Part shown: piece by piece, positions 1-10,543 of the stretch
Layout: each line of letters opens with the position of its first letter
Numbering within the stretch: position 1 is the stretch's first letter
Origin: Mesostigma viride
Lineage: Eukaryota > Streptophyta > Mesostigmatophyceae > Mesostigmatales > Mesostigmataceae
Direction: 5' to 3'
Length of the DNA: 64,000 nucleotides
Assembly (NCBI GenBank): GCA_009746045.1
Contig: RPFO01000213.1
Coordinates: 14,180,454 to 14,244,453, forward strand
Translations under genes and position numbers: made by a program
The notes under the pieces: model-generated
What the model was told of the DNA's origin: nothing
The model's input: the letters and a program-made list of their open reading frames with translations, nothing else
Databases searched by the model: none

Positions 1-981
1 CATGCAATGCCCGGTGCTGCAGGCCGGCAGATGTGCGATTCAGCAGTGGATGCACCCTTGTCAGCAGGACAGGTGGCAGTGGCATGCCAAGAAGCTGCCA
101 ATGAGACATGGTGGCTCGCCAAAATCACGGGTGGGTCCAAGAGCAAGGGCCATGGTCTGGTTATCCCATCCCTGCACTTCCAGGGCCTTGACTCCTCCCC
201 CTGTGCCGACGCCAGTGCAGACTGTCCCACATCAGCCGCCAAGAAGCCAGTTCCAAACAGATTGCAGGCGTACGGTCCGCGGGGCGAGAATTGCGTGGAG
301 ATTGCAAAGAAGGGTCAGCCGAGGGACATTGTGACGGAGTATATAAGGCGGCCATTGTTGATAGAAGGCCGCAAGAACCACATACGGGCTTACGTAGGCC
401 TAGCATCCGCCGCACCGCTGACCATTTTTTTCCAGCCGGCGTACGCCAAATTCACCCAGCGAGCATATAACGGCTCGGCGGAGCATGCATCCGATGCATT
501 CCGCCATTTCTCCAACGTCCCAAACCCCAACTCTGAAGACGCAGATGTTTGGTGGACGTTTGATGAGCTGGATTGGTATTTATCGGCGGTGGCAGGACGC
601 GTGGCCCCAGGGTATGTGAACGCCACCTTGGTGCCCCTGTTCAAGCAGGTGGCTGTGTTTTCCATGCGGATGTTACACGCAGCAATGCCTGTGAAGTACG
701 AGGGCTTTTTCCAAGAGTTTTCGTTTGATTTTTTTCTGGACGAAGCCCTCAGAGTTTATTTTTTGGAAATCAACACGACAACAGGCACTAAATCCTATGA
801 CCTCAGTTTCTTCACGTCCTTCATAAAGGCGGTGTTAGACCTCCGGCTTGCGAGGGAGAAGGGGACCTGGCCGAGTGAGGCACCGGGGGCGGCCATGCTG
901 CCAGAAGGAATGGACCTTGGGACAATGGAGCTGCTACTTTATAAAGACTGGGACACAGGCAGTCTAGAGGGTTGTGCCTGA
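1..981 (+). CDS. Tubulin-tyrosine-ligase-like (TTL/TTLL) domain protein, 5' partial
   Basis: The frame is open from the window edge, so the start lies upstream or in another exon; the first ATG is at 7 and the stop at 979-981. Numbering from that ATG, WWLAK (35-39) followed by GGSKSKGHG resembles the ATP-binding lysine and glycine loop of TTL-family ATP-grasp ligases. RRPLLIEG...HIRAYV (about 115-130) matches the conserved region before the substrate strand. FDFFLDEALRVYFLEIN (about 240-256) ends in the E-x-N metal-binding motif. TTL-family enzymes add tyrosine, glutamate or glycine to tubulin tails, usually in cilia or the cytoskeleton; the amino acid added cannot be told here. The protein is short for a TTLL and has little after the E-x-N region. 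It lies next to dense repeats, so it may be a truncated gene or a terminal exon. Confidence 0.65.
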   Translation, partial: HAMPGAAGRQMCDSAVDAPLSAGQVAVACQEAANETWWLAKITGGSKSKGHGLVIPSLHFQGLDSSPCADASADCPTSAAKKPVPNRLQAYGPRGENCVEIAKKGQPRDIVTEYIRRPLLIEGRKNHIRAYVGLASAAPLTIFFQPAYAKFTQRAYNGSAEHASDAFRHFSNVPNPNSEDADVWWTFDELDWYLSAVAGRVAPGYVNATLVPLFKQVAVFSMRMLHAAMPVKYEGFFQEFSFDFFLDEALRVYFLEINTTTGTKSYDLSFFTSFIKAVLDLRLAREKGTWPSEAPGAAMLPEGMDLGTMELLLYKDWDTGSLEGCA

Positions 982-1547
982 TGGAATGGTTGGATTTTTG
1001 TCACGCCTGGCTGCTGCTGTGACCCCGTCTAAATTTTCTTATGAAATCAGCATATCCCATGACACACAAATGAGTCAGATGTACGTTGGTTTACAGGAAC
1101 AGATTGTGAAAAAGTGGCTTTGCATGTATTTCAAATTTCAGAAAGTCACGCAAAGCTAAGCAAACTGGAAGGTCGCGGGTCCGCAGAACACAGGAAAGGG
1201 GCCACCGATAATTAATCAAGTAACGTGCGTGTTTGCAACTCGTTGAAACTCTACGGCGGAATTTTCGGAAGAACCTCACACTTATGCTTGCAAATTAGGG
1301 ACAAAGTCGGTGGATGTATGGATTGACGGAAATCTTCTATCCCCTTTTCCTATGTATTTTCTCACGTGTACGGCCTTATAAGCTTCGCCGATTCTGGCGA
1401 ACCTAACGGTTCTTCCGAAAATTGGCTCAGCCTCAACTCGTGCTCCTGTTGGTAGAGTTCTTCGATCGAATGGAAACAGCTAGCACCCACGTCAATTACG
1501 TTACCTTGCACTAGCCGTCACTACTAGTAGTATGTTATCTCCTAAGG
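982..1547. other. Intergenic stretch, nothing recognised
   Basis: This follows the TTL-like stop and precedes the first ORF1-only element fragment. I see no family, RNA gene or repeat here; it may hold the 3' UTR of the upstream gene. Confidence 0.5.
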
Positions 1548-2090
1548 TCACCTGCCGGTGTACTGGAAGGGGGCGGCCATCTACGTCGGCCACAAGCCCT
1601 GGCAGGCGACCCCCGCGGCCCCAGCGACTCCAGACGCCCCAGCTTAGGGGAATACAGCAGTAGTAGTGTAGAATAGATAGACCGTGGCCATGTACATGTA
1701 CGCCTCCTAGAGGCACTATCCCAGCTAAGCCACGCGCTTTATTTAATCATGTACATGTGTGCCTATGATGAGCCACCCTCCAGATGATGCCTAGCTTTAT
1801 TTAGTTATGCTGTGCCCATGCAGGGAGTAACTCTCTGCTGAGATGCCATGCCCTAGCTTTTTTGTATAGCTATGCTGATCTTCCCCCCCATGACAGGCTC
1901 CACCTTCGCTGGGCATAGCTTGAAGATCATGGGGCTGCAAGTGCCCTGGTGCACCTAGAGCAAGGGTCGTTTACATTCCCACCCTTGCAGGAAGTAGCTT
2001 AGAATGTATGATAGGCCATATGCCCCTTCTCTGGGCTATGTGCTACATATACTCCCAACGGAGTTATGTTCCTAATTAATTCATTAATTA
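1548..2090 (+). mobile_element. ORF1-only element (family E), 3' end fragment
   Basis: It opens with the last codons of the family E ORF1 (vyWKGAAIYVGHKPWQ motif, stop near 1646), then the family 3' UTR. That UTR has recognisable blocks ending in the bulged hairpin at 2045-2069 and an (AATT)n tail. The 5' part is missing, as expected of target-primed insertion. The same 3' UTR occurs at 43930-44291/46173-46259, 6395-6842 and 62632-63048. Confidence 0.75.
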
Positions 2091-2290
2091 CTGTCCCCCC
2101 CAACCGGAAGGGGCGTTTTGCTGAGTAGTGTAGCTACGATTTTCTAGACTAGATAGCTTAGGGTTAGGTTAGCTCGATTACGCGGCTTCTCCTACCTCCA
2201 CCCATCCAGCAAGGAATATGTGCTACATGATCTCCCAGCGGAGGCATGTTATAATTTAATTTTTAAATTTTTTACGGTCCTGGCGTCCAC
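2091..2290 (+). mobile_element. LINE A 3' end, strongly 5'-truncated
   Basis: It holds the last codons of the LINE A protein (KGRF-type basic end), then the LINE A 3' UTR with its CTCCCAGCGGAG hairpin and an AT-rich tail. It matches copies at 21790-22116, 30200-30408 and, on the minus strand, 48878-49020. No coding capacity remains. Confidence 0.75.
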
Positions 2291-2435
2291 TATTCTCCCG
2301 GCGCTAGTCACGCGAGGCAGCAGTTTAGATGAGGACGACTGTGGGCCGATAGCCAATGACAAACAGGCGATGTGTCGGTGCACTTGTGGCAGGACAACCA
2401 TGACGTCAGCGGCGTGGCGCATGGAGCAACATTAA

Positions 2436-3350
2436 TTAATCAATTAGACACGTGCCCCCGTTGGGGAGTCACGGAGCATTAACCCCGATCGATCGATGGA
2501 TGGATGGATGGATGGATGGATGGATGGATGGATGGATGGATGGATGGATGGATGGATGGATGGATGGATGGATGGATGGATGGATGGATGGATGGATGGA
2601 TGGATGGATGGATGGATGGATGGATGGATGGATGGATGGATGGATGGATGGATGGATGGATGGATGGATGGATGGATGGATGGATGGATGGATGGATGGA
2701 TGGATGGATGGATGGATGGATGGATGGATGGATGGATGGATGGATGGATGGATGGATGGATGGATGGATGGATGGATGGATGGATGGATGGATGGATGGA
2801 TGGATGGATGGATGGATGGATGGATGGATGGATGGATGGATGGATGGATGGATGGATGGATGGATGGATGGATGGATGGATGGATGGATGGATGGATGGA
2901 TGGATGGATGGATGGATGGATGGATGGATGGATGGATGGATGGATGGATGGATGGATGGATGGATGGATGGATGGATGGATGGATGGATGGATGGATGGA
3001 TGGATGGATGGATGGATGGATGGATGGATGGATGGATGGATGGATGGATGGATGGATGGATGGATGGATGGATGGATGGATGGATGGATGGATGGATGGA
3101 TGGATGGATGGATGGATGGATGGATGGATGGATGGATGGATGGATGGATGGATGGATGGATGGATGGATGGATGGATGGATGGATGGATGGATGGATGGA
3201 TGGATGGATGGATGGATGGATGGATGGATGGATGGATGGATGGATGGATGGATGGATGGATGGATGGGTGCAAACAGTCCTACCGGTCTAATCTATCTAT
3301 CAGCTACCTACAACATCTATCTAACAGCATCCCTAACTACAACATTGATC
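2436..3350 (-). mobile_element. LINE B 3' UTR fragment carrying a giant GGAT array
   Basis: Read on the minus strand it follows the LINE B 3' end at 23412-23630: TAGATAG-rich spacer, the block CCGGTAGGA...TTTGCACC, a CATC repeat, GGGGTTAATGCTCCGTGACTCC, the CAAC-loop hairpin and a TTAA tail. Here the CATC repeat, 3-5 units in sister copies, has grown to about 770 bp. There is no coding sequence. Confidence 0.8.
2495..3267. repeat. (GGAT)n microsatellite, about 190 units, almost uninterrupted
   Basis: A pure tetranucleotide array, open in several frames on both strands only because GGAT/ATCC contains no stop. It lies exactly where LINE B 3' ends carry a short CATC tract (3-5 units at 10350, 23466 and 44705), so it is an expansion of that seed. 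Confidence 0.97.
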
Positions 3351-3404
3351 ACCTATGAATGGCATCATTGAAATGGCATGATGATGGATTTGGAGCAGCC
3401 ATGT

Positions 3405-4025
3405 CCAAAAGACCTGCCCTCCAGTAGACCGGCTTCTTCCCTGCCGTCTGCCGGAGCTGGAGGTAGGTCGGCCATAGCTCCCCTCGCCGTTGTTGCTGCA
3501 TCAAGGTCAAGTCATTGCCCAGCGTGTAGGAGGTCCCCCCGTGAGGGAGATACGATCGTCTACGTCAGCCTCGCACTGGCTGGGTCCGAGTATTAATTAG
3601 TTAGTTAATTAATTAATTAACTAATCAAAATCATAGCTCCGTGGGGAGCATATGTAACACATAGCCCTGAGAAAGGGGCATCTATGGGTTTGTAATACAA
3701 TCAGGGCGACAACCTGCAGGTGGAGGATGTACAACTATCACCTGCTCTGGGTGCACAGGTTGCACCTGCACCGCCATGATGGTTTGAACATGCCTCCTCA
3801 ACAAGCACAGGCACACAGGGCGGCTTGAGGAGAGGGCCTAGAAGGCCTGCATGACATACGGGGTGGAAGGTATGTGGCTAGGCTATAGCTGGTGTACACA
3901 TGGCATCTCAGCAGAGAGTAACTCCCTGCATAGGCATAGCATGGCTAAATTCTGACTGCAACATCCATGGGAGGTCCCATTGTAGGCATGGCGTAGCTAA
4001 ATATACTGAAGGCATCATCCGAGTA
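3405..4025 (-). mobile_element. ORF1-only element fragments, minus strand
   Basis: Positions 3405-3540 are the reverse complement of the ORF1 C-terminal block (LAQQQRR.ELWPTYLQLRQ). Positions 3597-4025 are a related 3' UTR in the same orientation, with TTAA-type tail, hairpin near 3640 and the conserved block around 3700-3760. The second part matches 11661-11789 joined to 13358-13520, where a hAT element interrupts it. Confidence 0.65.
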
Positions 4026-4389
4026 TGCTACCCAGCAGCTTGACGCCGCCCGGCCGGCGATCCCAGTACTGTACACGAGAGCCAGCAAGGAGGAGGTCGG
4101 GAGGTGCACTGAGTAAGCCCAACCCGGCCATGGCCTCGGTCTCTCCTCTTCTTGCTGACCTCTAGCCCTACCACTCGATCGGGCTCCAATAGCCAGGCAG
4201 TCGAGCTATATCTGTGCACATGTGAGCCCGGTGTCCTGCATGAAGGAGGGTGTCATCGGCATGTATAATTTCCGCTAGCCTGATCTCCGCGTCTGCTCCT
4301 CCGTGCCAGAAATAGTTGGCGACCTGCACCCCGGCCGGTTCCCTGCCCAAAACGCGAGCAAACCGCTTGCATGCCTGATCGATCATTTA
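4026..4389 (-). pseudogene. LINE B reverse transcriptase fragment
   Basis: On the minus strand it encodes a segment parallel to the full LINE B protein (GREP.GVQVAN.FWHGGAD.EIRLA.II.ADDT), so it spans the RT active-site box. The tyrosine of YADD is replaced by histidine (HADD), and frames change towards the 3' end. It is a dead fragment; the matching part of the long copy is 24230-24570. Confidence 0.75.
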
Positions 4390-4424
4390 ATACTGACCAC
4401 GAGCCACAGATGCAAGCTAGACGA

Positions 4425-5741
4425 GCCACGAGCCACGAGGTAGCCATGGCTGACGGCGGAGCTCATAACTTTCACGTTTGGGCACCAAATTCGGCCGTGA
4501 CAGGAGGGGTGACATTGAGCCAAGCTAAATAGGGGCCGGATCCTGCAGCCGCCGGTCCAGAATGTCTGGCCCCTATTTCCATACTAGGGGCCCGTGCAGC
4601 TACCGGCACCAATTCTAGCTAGCCCCCATCTTTTCGGCCCCTATAGGGGAGATTCCAGGGGGCGAATTTTTATGCAGCCGCCAGCCCTAGATTTCGGGCC
4701 CCCATATTGTACAGCAGGCGCGGCATGCGGCATCATGCCACGTGGCGTCCCATCTTGCCATGCCCCGGATGCCAGCTATGTACGGGCCTACGGATGCCTG
4801 CACAAAAAACTGTGTCGGCATCCGTCCTCACGCCGCGCCGCGCTATACTGTCATGCAGTCTGCAGATGTCTTGCCCAGTTCAGTTCAGTTCAGTTCAGTT
4901 CAGTTGGAATCCCACGCCGGTCATATCCAACAGAGATAGTTTAGCGACGTAAGTAGATCGGATGGTACTAGGGTACTGTGATATGTCTTGCCCAGTAATT
5001 GCCTGTCGCCGGAGAGGCATGCCGGCATCAAGCCACGTGGCTCCTCATCAAGCCACGTGGCGCCTCATCTTGCCACGTGGTGCCGCATCTTGCCACGTGG
5101 TGCCGCAGCTCGGCCACGTAGCGCTGCGCTATTGGGGGCCAGTAATACGGGGCCACCGCCGCCGACCCTCGTTTTACTCGCCAGCCCCTAATTCAATTCA
5201 GGGGCCGGCGCTTACCGCAGCAGTCAGGCTCTGGGACGGGCCCCTAGTATCCAGGAAATTTTGCCTGGAGATGTCACCCCTCCTGCCGTGACTATCCCTA
5301 TCGCTTCGTCTTTCTAAGACACACACGCTGATATACTTTTCCGATCAAACTAAAACGCAATATTATGACGAGCAAACGCTCGACAACGCAACGCAGCCTG
5401 GCACTCTGCGATGAGCCAACAAAATTCGCCATGCAGCTCTGGCTGCAGTTCCGCCCGGCCTGCCAGGCAGCGAGGCCACTATATACCCAAGCATTGGTAG
5501 TGCACTAGTAGGCTCCTGCGGCCTCGCCATCGGCATCCGGCGCGCCTGATCCTAAACGCAGTCGCCCAGCAGAATCGCGCCCAACAGAACAGCGCTTTCG
5601 GCCCCAAACTTTCCAGGTCGCCGATCACGACTGGTCCAACATGTCCCTCGCAACTGCCATGCATTGCCTCTTCTATGGGGACTACGCTCGCCGCCGCAAG
5701 GCCCGCACCTAGCTTCAAAGATGTTCAGCCAGTCGCAGACA
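4425..5741 (+). mobile_element. ORF1-only element (family E), 5' half, split by a hAT-like element
   Basis: The 5' end begins with CACGAGCCACGAGGTAGCC and continues GGCTGACGGCGGAGCTCATAA, as in copies at 42382 and 47262. It is interrupted at 4502-5284 and resumes with the 5' UTR and ORF1 start (ATG at about 5364, MTSKRSTTQRSL). The ORF has a stop near 5507 and shifts frame. The copy is cut off near 5741, where a minus-strand 3' UTR copy abuts. Confidence 0.7.
4502..5284. mobile_element. Non-autonomous hAT-like element, 783 bp
   Basis: Terminal inverted repeats AGGAGGGGTGACAT (14 bp, exact) are flanked by the 8-bp direct repeat GCCGTGAC (4494-4501 and 5285-5292). The flanking family E 5' UTR is continuous once the element and one repeat are removed. 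The interior is GC-rich and non-coding, with a (CAGTT)5 run at about 4879-4904 and degenerate 21-bp repeats built on GCCACGTGGC at about 5026-5125. An 8-bp duplication fits hAT; no transposase is present. Confidence 0.8.
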
Positions 5742-6110
5742 TTAATTAATTAGAAACATAACTCCGTTGGGAGTATCTGTAGCACATATCCCTGAGAAGG
5801 GGCATATGGCTTTTAATATATTCTAGGCTACTTCATGCAAGGGTGGGAATGTAAGCTACCCTTGCTCTAGTAGGTGCACCAGGGCACCTGCACCCTCATG
5901 ATCTATCACGCTATGCCCAGCTAAGGGGGAGCATGTCATGCACATGGGGGAAGATCATCATGGCTATACAAGAGGCTAGGGCCGGCATGGCTCATGCTCA
6001 GCATGCAGGGAGCTAGTGACTCCCTGCATAGTAAAATAAAAGCTAGGCATCATCTGGAGGGTGGCTCATCATAGGCACACATGTACATGACTAAAAATGC
6101 TAGGTCTCAG
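5742..6110 (-). mobile_element. ORF1-only element 3' UTR copy
   Basis: Reverse complement of the family E 3' UTR: TTAA tail, hairpin ACTCCGTTGGGAGT near 5761-5775, then the conserved blocks up to about 6110. No ORF is left. Confidence 0.7.
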
Positions 6111-6114
6111 CTGG

Positions 6115-6842
6115 TATAGTGCCTGGAAGGCTGGCCCGGCACCCGTGCTCCTCACCTTTAAGTACATGGCGGACAAGCTGGCGTTCCTTAAATGCCGCAA
6201 GAAGCTCTCGGAGACTCGCTTCACGCTGGACGACGACTTGACCCTGGCCCAGCAACAGCGGCGACGCGAGCTATGGCCGACCTATACCTTCAGCTCCGGC
6301 AGAGCGCCAGGGGGAAGCCGGTATACTGGAGGGGGGCGGTCATCCACGTTGACCACAAGCCCTGGCAGCCCCCTCCTGCCACAGTCAGACTAGGAATATA
6401 TATACCAGTAGTGCAGATTAGTAAGGCTTAGCCTAGCATGTGGCCCACGCGCATGTGCGCCCATAATGGCCCGGCCCCATGGATGTTGCCTTCAGAATTT
6501 AGCCAAGCCATGCCTATAATGGGACCCCCATGGATGTTGCATTAAGAATTTAGCCATGCTATGCCATGCAGAGAGATGCTCTCTGTCGAGAAGCCATGTC
6601 CTAGCTCTTGTATAGCCATGATGATCTTCCTCCCTCACAGGCATGCTCCCCCCTTACCCGGGCATAGCGTGATAGACCATGAGGGTGCAGGTGCCCTGGT
6701 GCACCTAGAGCAGGGGTAGCTTACATTCCCACCCTTGCATGAAGTAGCCTAGAATGTATTAAAAGCCATATGCCCCTTCTCAGGGCTATGTGCTACATCT
6801 ACTCCCAACGGAGTGATGTTGATAATTAATTAATTAATTAAT
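6115..6842 (+). mobile_element. ORF1-only element, ORF1 C-terminus plus full 3' UTR
   Basis: Positions 6128-6393 encode the C-terminal block of ORF1 (LTFKYMADKLAFL.CRKKL, TLDDDLTLAQQQRRREL) with a frameshift near 6285. The 3' UTR follows and ends with the bulged hairpin and a TTAA run at about 6826-6842. It is closest to the copy at 47262-48877, including the GTAAGGCTTAGCCTA block. Confidence 0.75.
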
Positions 6843-7247
6843 AGTGCCTGTAGTAGGCGGGCATGTACAAGGCCACTGTATAACTATTCTACACTACTGC
6901 TGCTGTATTCCCCTAGGCTGGGGCTTCTGGGGTCGCTGGGGCCGCGGTGGTCGAGGGGGTCGCATGCCAGGGCTTGTGGCCGACGTAGATGGCCGCCCCC
7001 TTCCAGTACACCGGCTGGCCCGCGCGCCTTGGTCTGCCGGAGCTGGAGGTAGGTCGGCCATAGCTCCCGTTGCCGTTGTTGCTGCGCCAGGGTCAAGTCG
7101 TCGTCCACGGTGAAGTGAGTCTTCTCGAGCCGCTTGCGGCGTCTGAGAAATGAAATCTTGTCCGCTGGGCTCTCAAAGATGAGAAGAAGCGGAGGCGCGC
7201 CCCTGCCTTACCCCGCGCGCGGGGGAGGCGGTGGGCGGTCAGCTTAA

Positions 7248-8772
7248 CCCATAGTCCGGGAATGGGTTTTTGGCATTTTTAGACCCCTGAAAATGGAAAA
7301 AATCATAACTCATAGGCCGCAACTCCAAATATATTTGGGGTATACCCCCAACCAAGGTGATGAGTAGTGTAGTTAGGATTTTCTAGATAGCTTAGAGTTA
7401 GGATAGTTCGTTCACGCGGCTCCCTCCACCCCATCCATCATGGAATATGTGCTACATGATCTCCCCACGGAGGCATGTTATAATTTAATTTAATTTAATT
7501 TAATTTAAAAAGGTGCTAGGAGTATCTACACTTCAAGGGCTTTCAGAATATGCAATAATATCCCGAGTCCATTCAGTGCTTTGCAAGATATATTTACTGC
7601 CAAAGTTGGACAAAAGACGATCATTTTCAGGTAAGCAAAATCCCCTTAGATAATAACATCTACTGGGAGGGTCAGGAACCTCAATATTAACATTGGGCAA
7701 TTTCATTGGATAGTGCCACCATGCTTTCCTTGGTTCAGACCGCACGGATAGTAGCCCATCTGACCTATATAATGCGCTCACTTAATTACGTGTGTGGGTT
7801 ATACGCGCGCGTAAGCAGCCATCCATGAAATGCCACACACTTATGCATTGTATACAGCCACATAGGACTGTAAAAGTGCTGGGAAACAAAGAAGTGCTAA
7901 ACCAGCACTAACGGAATGGCATCCTCCAAAGAAACACCACAAACTGAGCAGATTTGGGGCTAATAGCACTCATACAGCAGGCATGGAAACCTGCTGCAAG
8001 AGGCACTGATACACTCGTGTAGAATCGATGTATAAACGACAGATTCCCGTGCAGACGACATGCAAACACGTTGCCGTACCTGGCTTGATCACGACCTTTC
8101 CGGGCTCTGCTGGCCGGGACCCTCATATCTCACACGGGCTAATGCTTTCCAGGCATAGGCCGCCATAGCCTGATAATGAATGCATCCGACATGATTACCA
8201 GGTTGATGTTCTGTGCAAAGATGACCTATAAACGCATCCGAATTCACAGGGACGCTACTGCGGATGTCCCGTACCAAAACTGGGTGCTCGGGCTGGCGCA
8301 GACTGCCGGGCCATAAGAAGAAAATCGAAATATGGCATGCCATTACTCACGGACTGGTACTGACGACCAAGAAAGCAGCAATTTCCTACCTGTATTTTAC
8401 CAATGCTATACATCTGGCCACCCCTGACCTACGAAAATCACGCATCATTATTCTGAGCAACATTCTGAACCATTAAAAGCCGCGAGACGCAAATTTCCTT
8501 GATAACGGCACGCTAGCAGCCATATCTCGTTACGCGCGCGCGCGAGTGAAAATTTCCCGCCAAAGTCACGTGATACTGTCTCAATACACGTTGTATTTAC
8601 CAGGCTATGGCGAATATTACCCCCAAACCTATGCATCACCTTCGTCCTTAAGTGTTCCCAGACCCACCGGACCACTGACATCCGTCACAGATGGCGCGGC
8701 GCTCCTGGAATTGAGCGCCGCGCCACCGGGAGTCAAACAGTGCGATATATCGCACTGTTTCCGGACTATGGG
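7248..8772. mobile_element. piggyBac-like element (TTAA target), 1525 bp, no recognisable transposase
   Basis: Inverted termini CCCATAGTCCGG (12 bp, exact) are each flanked by TTAA (7244-7247 and 8773-8776). Removing the element and one TTAA rejoins the interrupted ORF1. TTAA duplication and CCC-type ends are hallmarks of piggyBac. Near the right end lie a 26-bp perfect palindrome (8735-8760) and a GGCGCGGCGCTC/GAGCGCCGCGCC hairpin. Short ORFs inside (for example minus 7533-7781) match no family I know. Confidence 0.8.
7360..7509 (+). mobile_element. LINE A 3' fragment nested in the piggyBac-like element
   Basis: LINE A 3' UTR with hairpin CTCCCCACGGAG and (TTTAA)n tail, flanked by the 6-bp repeat AAGGTG (7354-7359 and 7510-7515). 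It is 5'-truncated, so the LINE inserted after the DNA element existed. Confidence 0.7.
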
Positions 8773-10020
8773 TTAATCTCACCAAGAAGGCCCATGCGTG
8801 CAAGGATTTTGCTCTTAAACTGGCGCACGTGCAAGCTTCTCGGAATTCTCACCTTCCTCCATGTCGAAGTTCTTGAGTATGGCGTTGAGGCTGCGCTGGC
8901 GAGCTCGGCCTCCTCGCGGAGGTCAAGCGTCTGCCGTTGGAGCTGGGCTGCGACGGCGGAGGTGGTGGAGGTGGTATGTTGCTTAAGCATGTCCGCCCAG
9001 GTCGTGATGGGAGGAGCATCGCCGGCCAGGCCAGCAGGGGCTGGCTTGGCGGCAATGTCCTTCACCGCCTGGGTGGTGAGGCCTGCGGTGGTCTGCAGGA
9101 CCTCGATAGCGATTGCATTATTATCCTTGAGGCGCTGGTCTATGTCGCGGAGCTGGGCGGTGATCATTGGCGGCGGCCGGAGGAGGGGATGGTTGCGGTG
9201 GAGGAGGCGAGGAGGGTGGAGGTGGCGGTGGAGATGGTGGAGAGGAGGGGGCCGCTCGGCATGCAGTCAGCGTGCTGCCCATGGCCGCCACATCTGCAGC
9301 AATGGGGGCCACGTGCTGCTCGAGAGCCTCCTTGAGGAGTGAGCGGATGGAGGATTCGGTTAAGGTGGTGGGGAGGGGCTTGAGGGGCCAGAGCTCCTCG
9401 ATGGGCCAAGGAGCCGGGAGAAAAGAGCGAATTGCTGAAGGTGGGGGCGGCGGGCGTTGAGGACGTCCTTGCCGAAAGAGCGCCTATATGGAGGAAGGCA
9501 TTGACAAGGCGACCTTGGTCGGAAAGCTGCTTGCACAGTTCGATAAGAGAGGCGTGCGTCCCGAAAAACACGTATAGGCCAGGATGCGATCGTGTGTGAG
9601 CTCATGTCAACAAAGCCGGGCTGCCGGCTGGCGTCAAAGTCGTACTCGTCCAGCATGCAGCCCGTCAGGGCGACTGCGCTTGGGTTCAGGCGACGCTGCT
9701 GGCGAGGCGGGCTCAGCAGGGGGCTGGACGACCACTAGAGCTTGGGTAGTGGCGCCGTTGCCTTCTTCTGGGCCGGTGGGCGAAGCTGCAGCCGGAGCTG
9801 CAGACGTATTTTCATTGCCGAGCGCAGGCCCGCCAGGCTGCGTTGCGTCGAGGGGCGTTTGCTCATCGAATATTGCACGTAATAGCTTCGGAAAATTGTA
9901 TCAGCATGTGCGTCGTAGAAAGACGCGTCGATTGTGATACTCACGGCTAAATTCGGTGCTCAAACGTGAAAGTTATGAGCTCCGCCGTCAGCCATGGCTA
10001 CCTCGTGGCTCGTGGCTCGT

Positions 10021-10420
10021 GCTTGGGATCGCAGACATGGGGGGGCTAGGTCTCTCAGACTGTGATTTGGAACAAGATGATGGACAAGGCCAAGTGGGCC
10101 CATGCAGGTCATAGAGGACAACGAACCCCCTCCTGTGGGGAAGCGCCCGCGTGTGCAAACATATACGCAAATGGTTTTCACCTTTGCGGAGTGCCTGATC
10201 AGAATATACGGGAAGCATGTGCATGCCATGCACAGAGGTCCCCTATAGGGTAGCGAGCTTAGACTAGTGGGCTTGATGTTGTAGATAGATAGATGTTGTA
10301 GGTACGTTGTAGATAGAGGTTGTAGATAGATGAGACCGGTAGGACTGCTTGCATCCATCCATCCATCCATCGGGGCTTGTTAATGCTCCGTGACTCCCCA
10401 ACGGGAGCACGAGTCTAAAT
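10021..10420 (+). mobile_element. LINE B 3' end fragment
   Basis: It contains the end of the LINE B protein (GLSD...KMMDKAKWA and PPPVGKRP-type tail), then the 3' UTR with TAGATAG spacer, four to five CATC units, GCTCCGTGACTCC hairpin and TTAA tail. A 41-base block at 10165-10205, absent from the other LINE B ends, recurs at 63310-63350. Confidence 0.7.
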
Positions 10421-10543
10421 TTTAATTAATTAATTAATTAATTAAATTAATTTTAAAATTATTTAATTAATTACAAAAACCCTAATTAATGAATTAATTA
10501 ATTAATTAATTAATTAATTAATTAATTAATTAATTAATAATTA
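10421..10543. repeat. (TTAA)n / AATT-rich tract
   Basis: Simple AT repeat left by retrotransposon 3' tails (LINE B on its left, ORF1-only element on its right). It holds no gene. Confidence 0.85.

Larger units (their letters stand above)
6843..10020 (-). mobile_element. ORF1-only element (family E), near-complete, split by a piggyBac-like insertion
   Basis: The minus-strand copy begins at about 10020 (ACGAGCCACGAGGTAGCC) and runs leftward through 5' UTR, ORF1 start (about 9870), coiled-coil region, insertion at 7248-8772, and the ORF1 C-terminal domain (7240-6970) into a shortened 3' UTR. ORF1 lies in several frames, so it is a pseudogene in the sequence shown. Confidence 0.75.

Noticed and set aside
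2452..3371. Long open frames of repeated WMDG and HPSI units
   Set aside because: They are translations of the GGAT array, open in several frames on both strands only because the tetranucleotide has no stop.
8740..9570. Plus-strand ORFs of 70-200 codons
   Set aside because: Antisense shadows of the minus-strand ORF1-only element.
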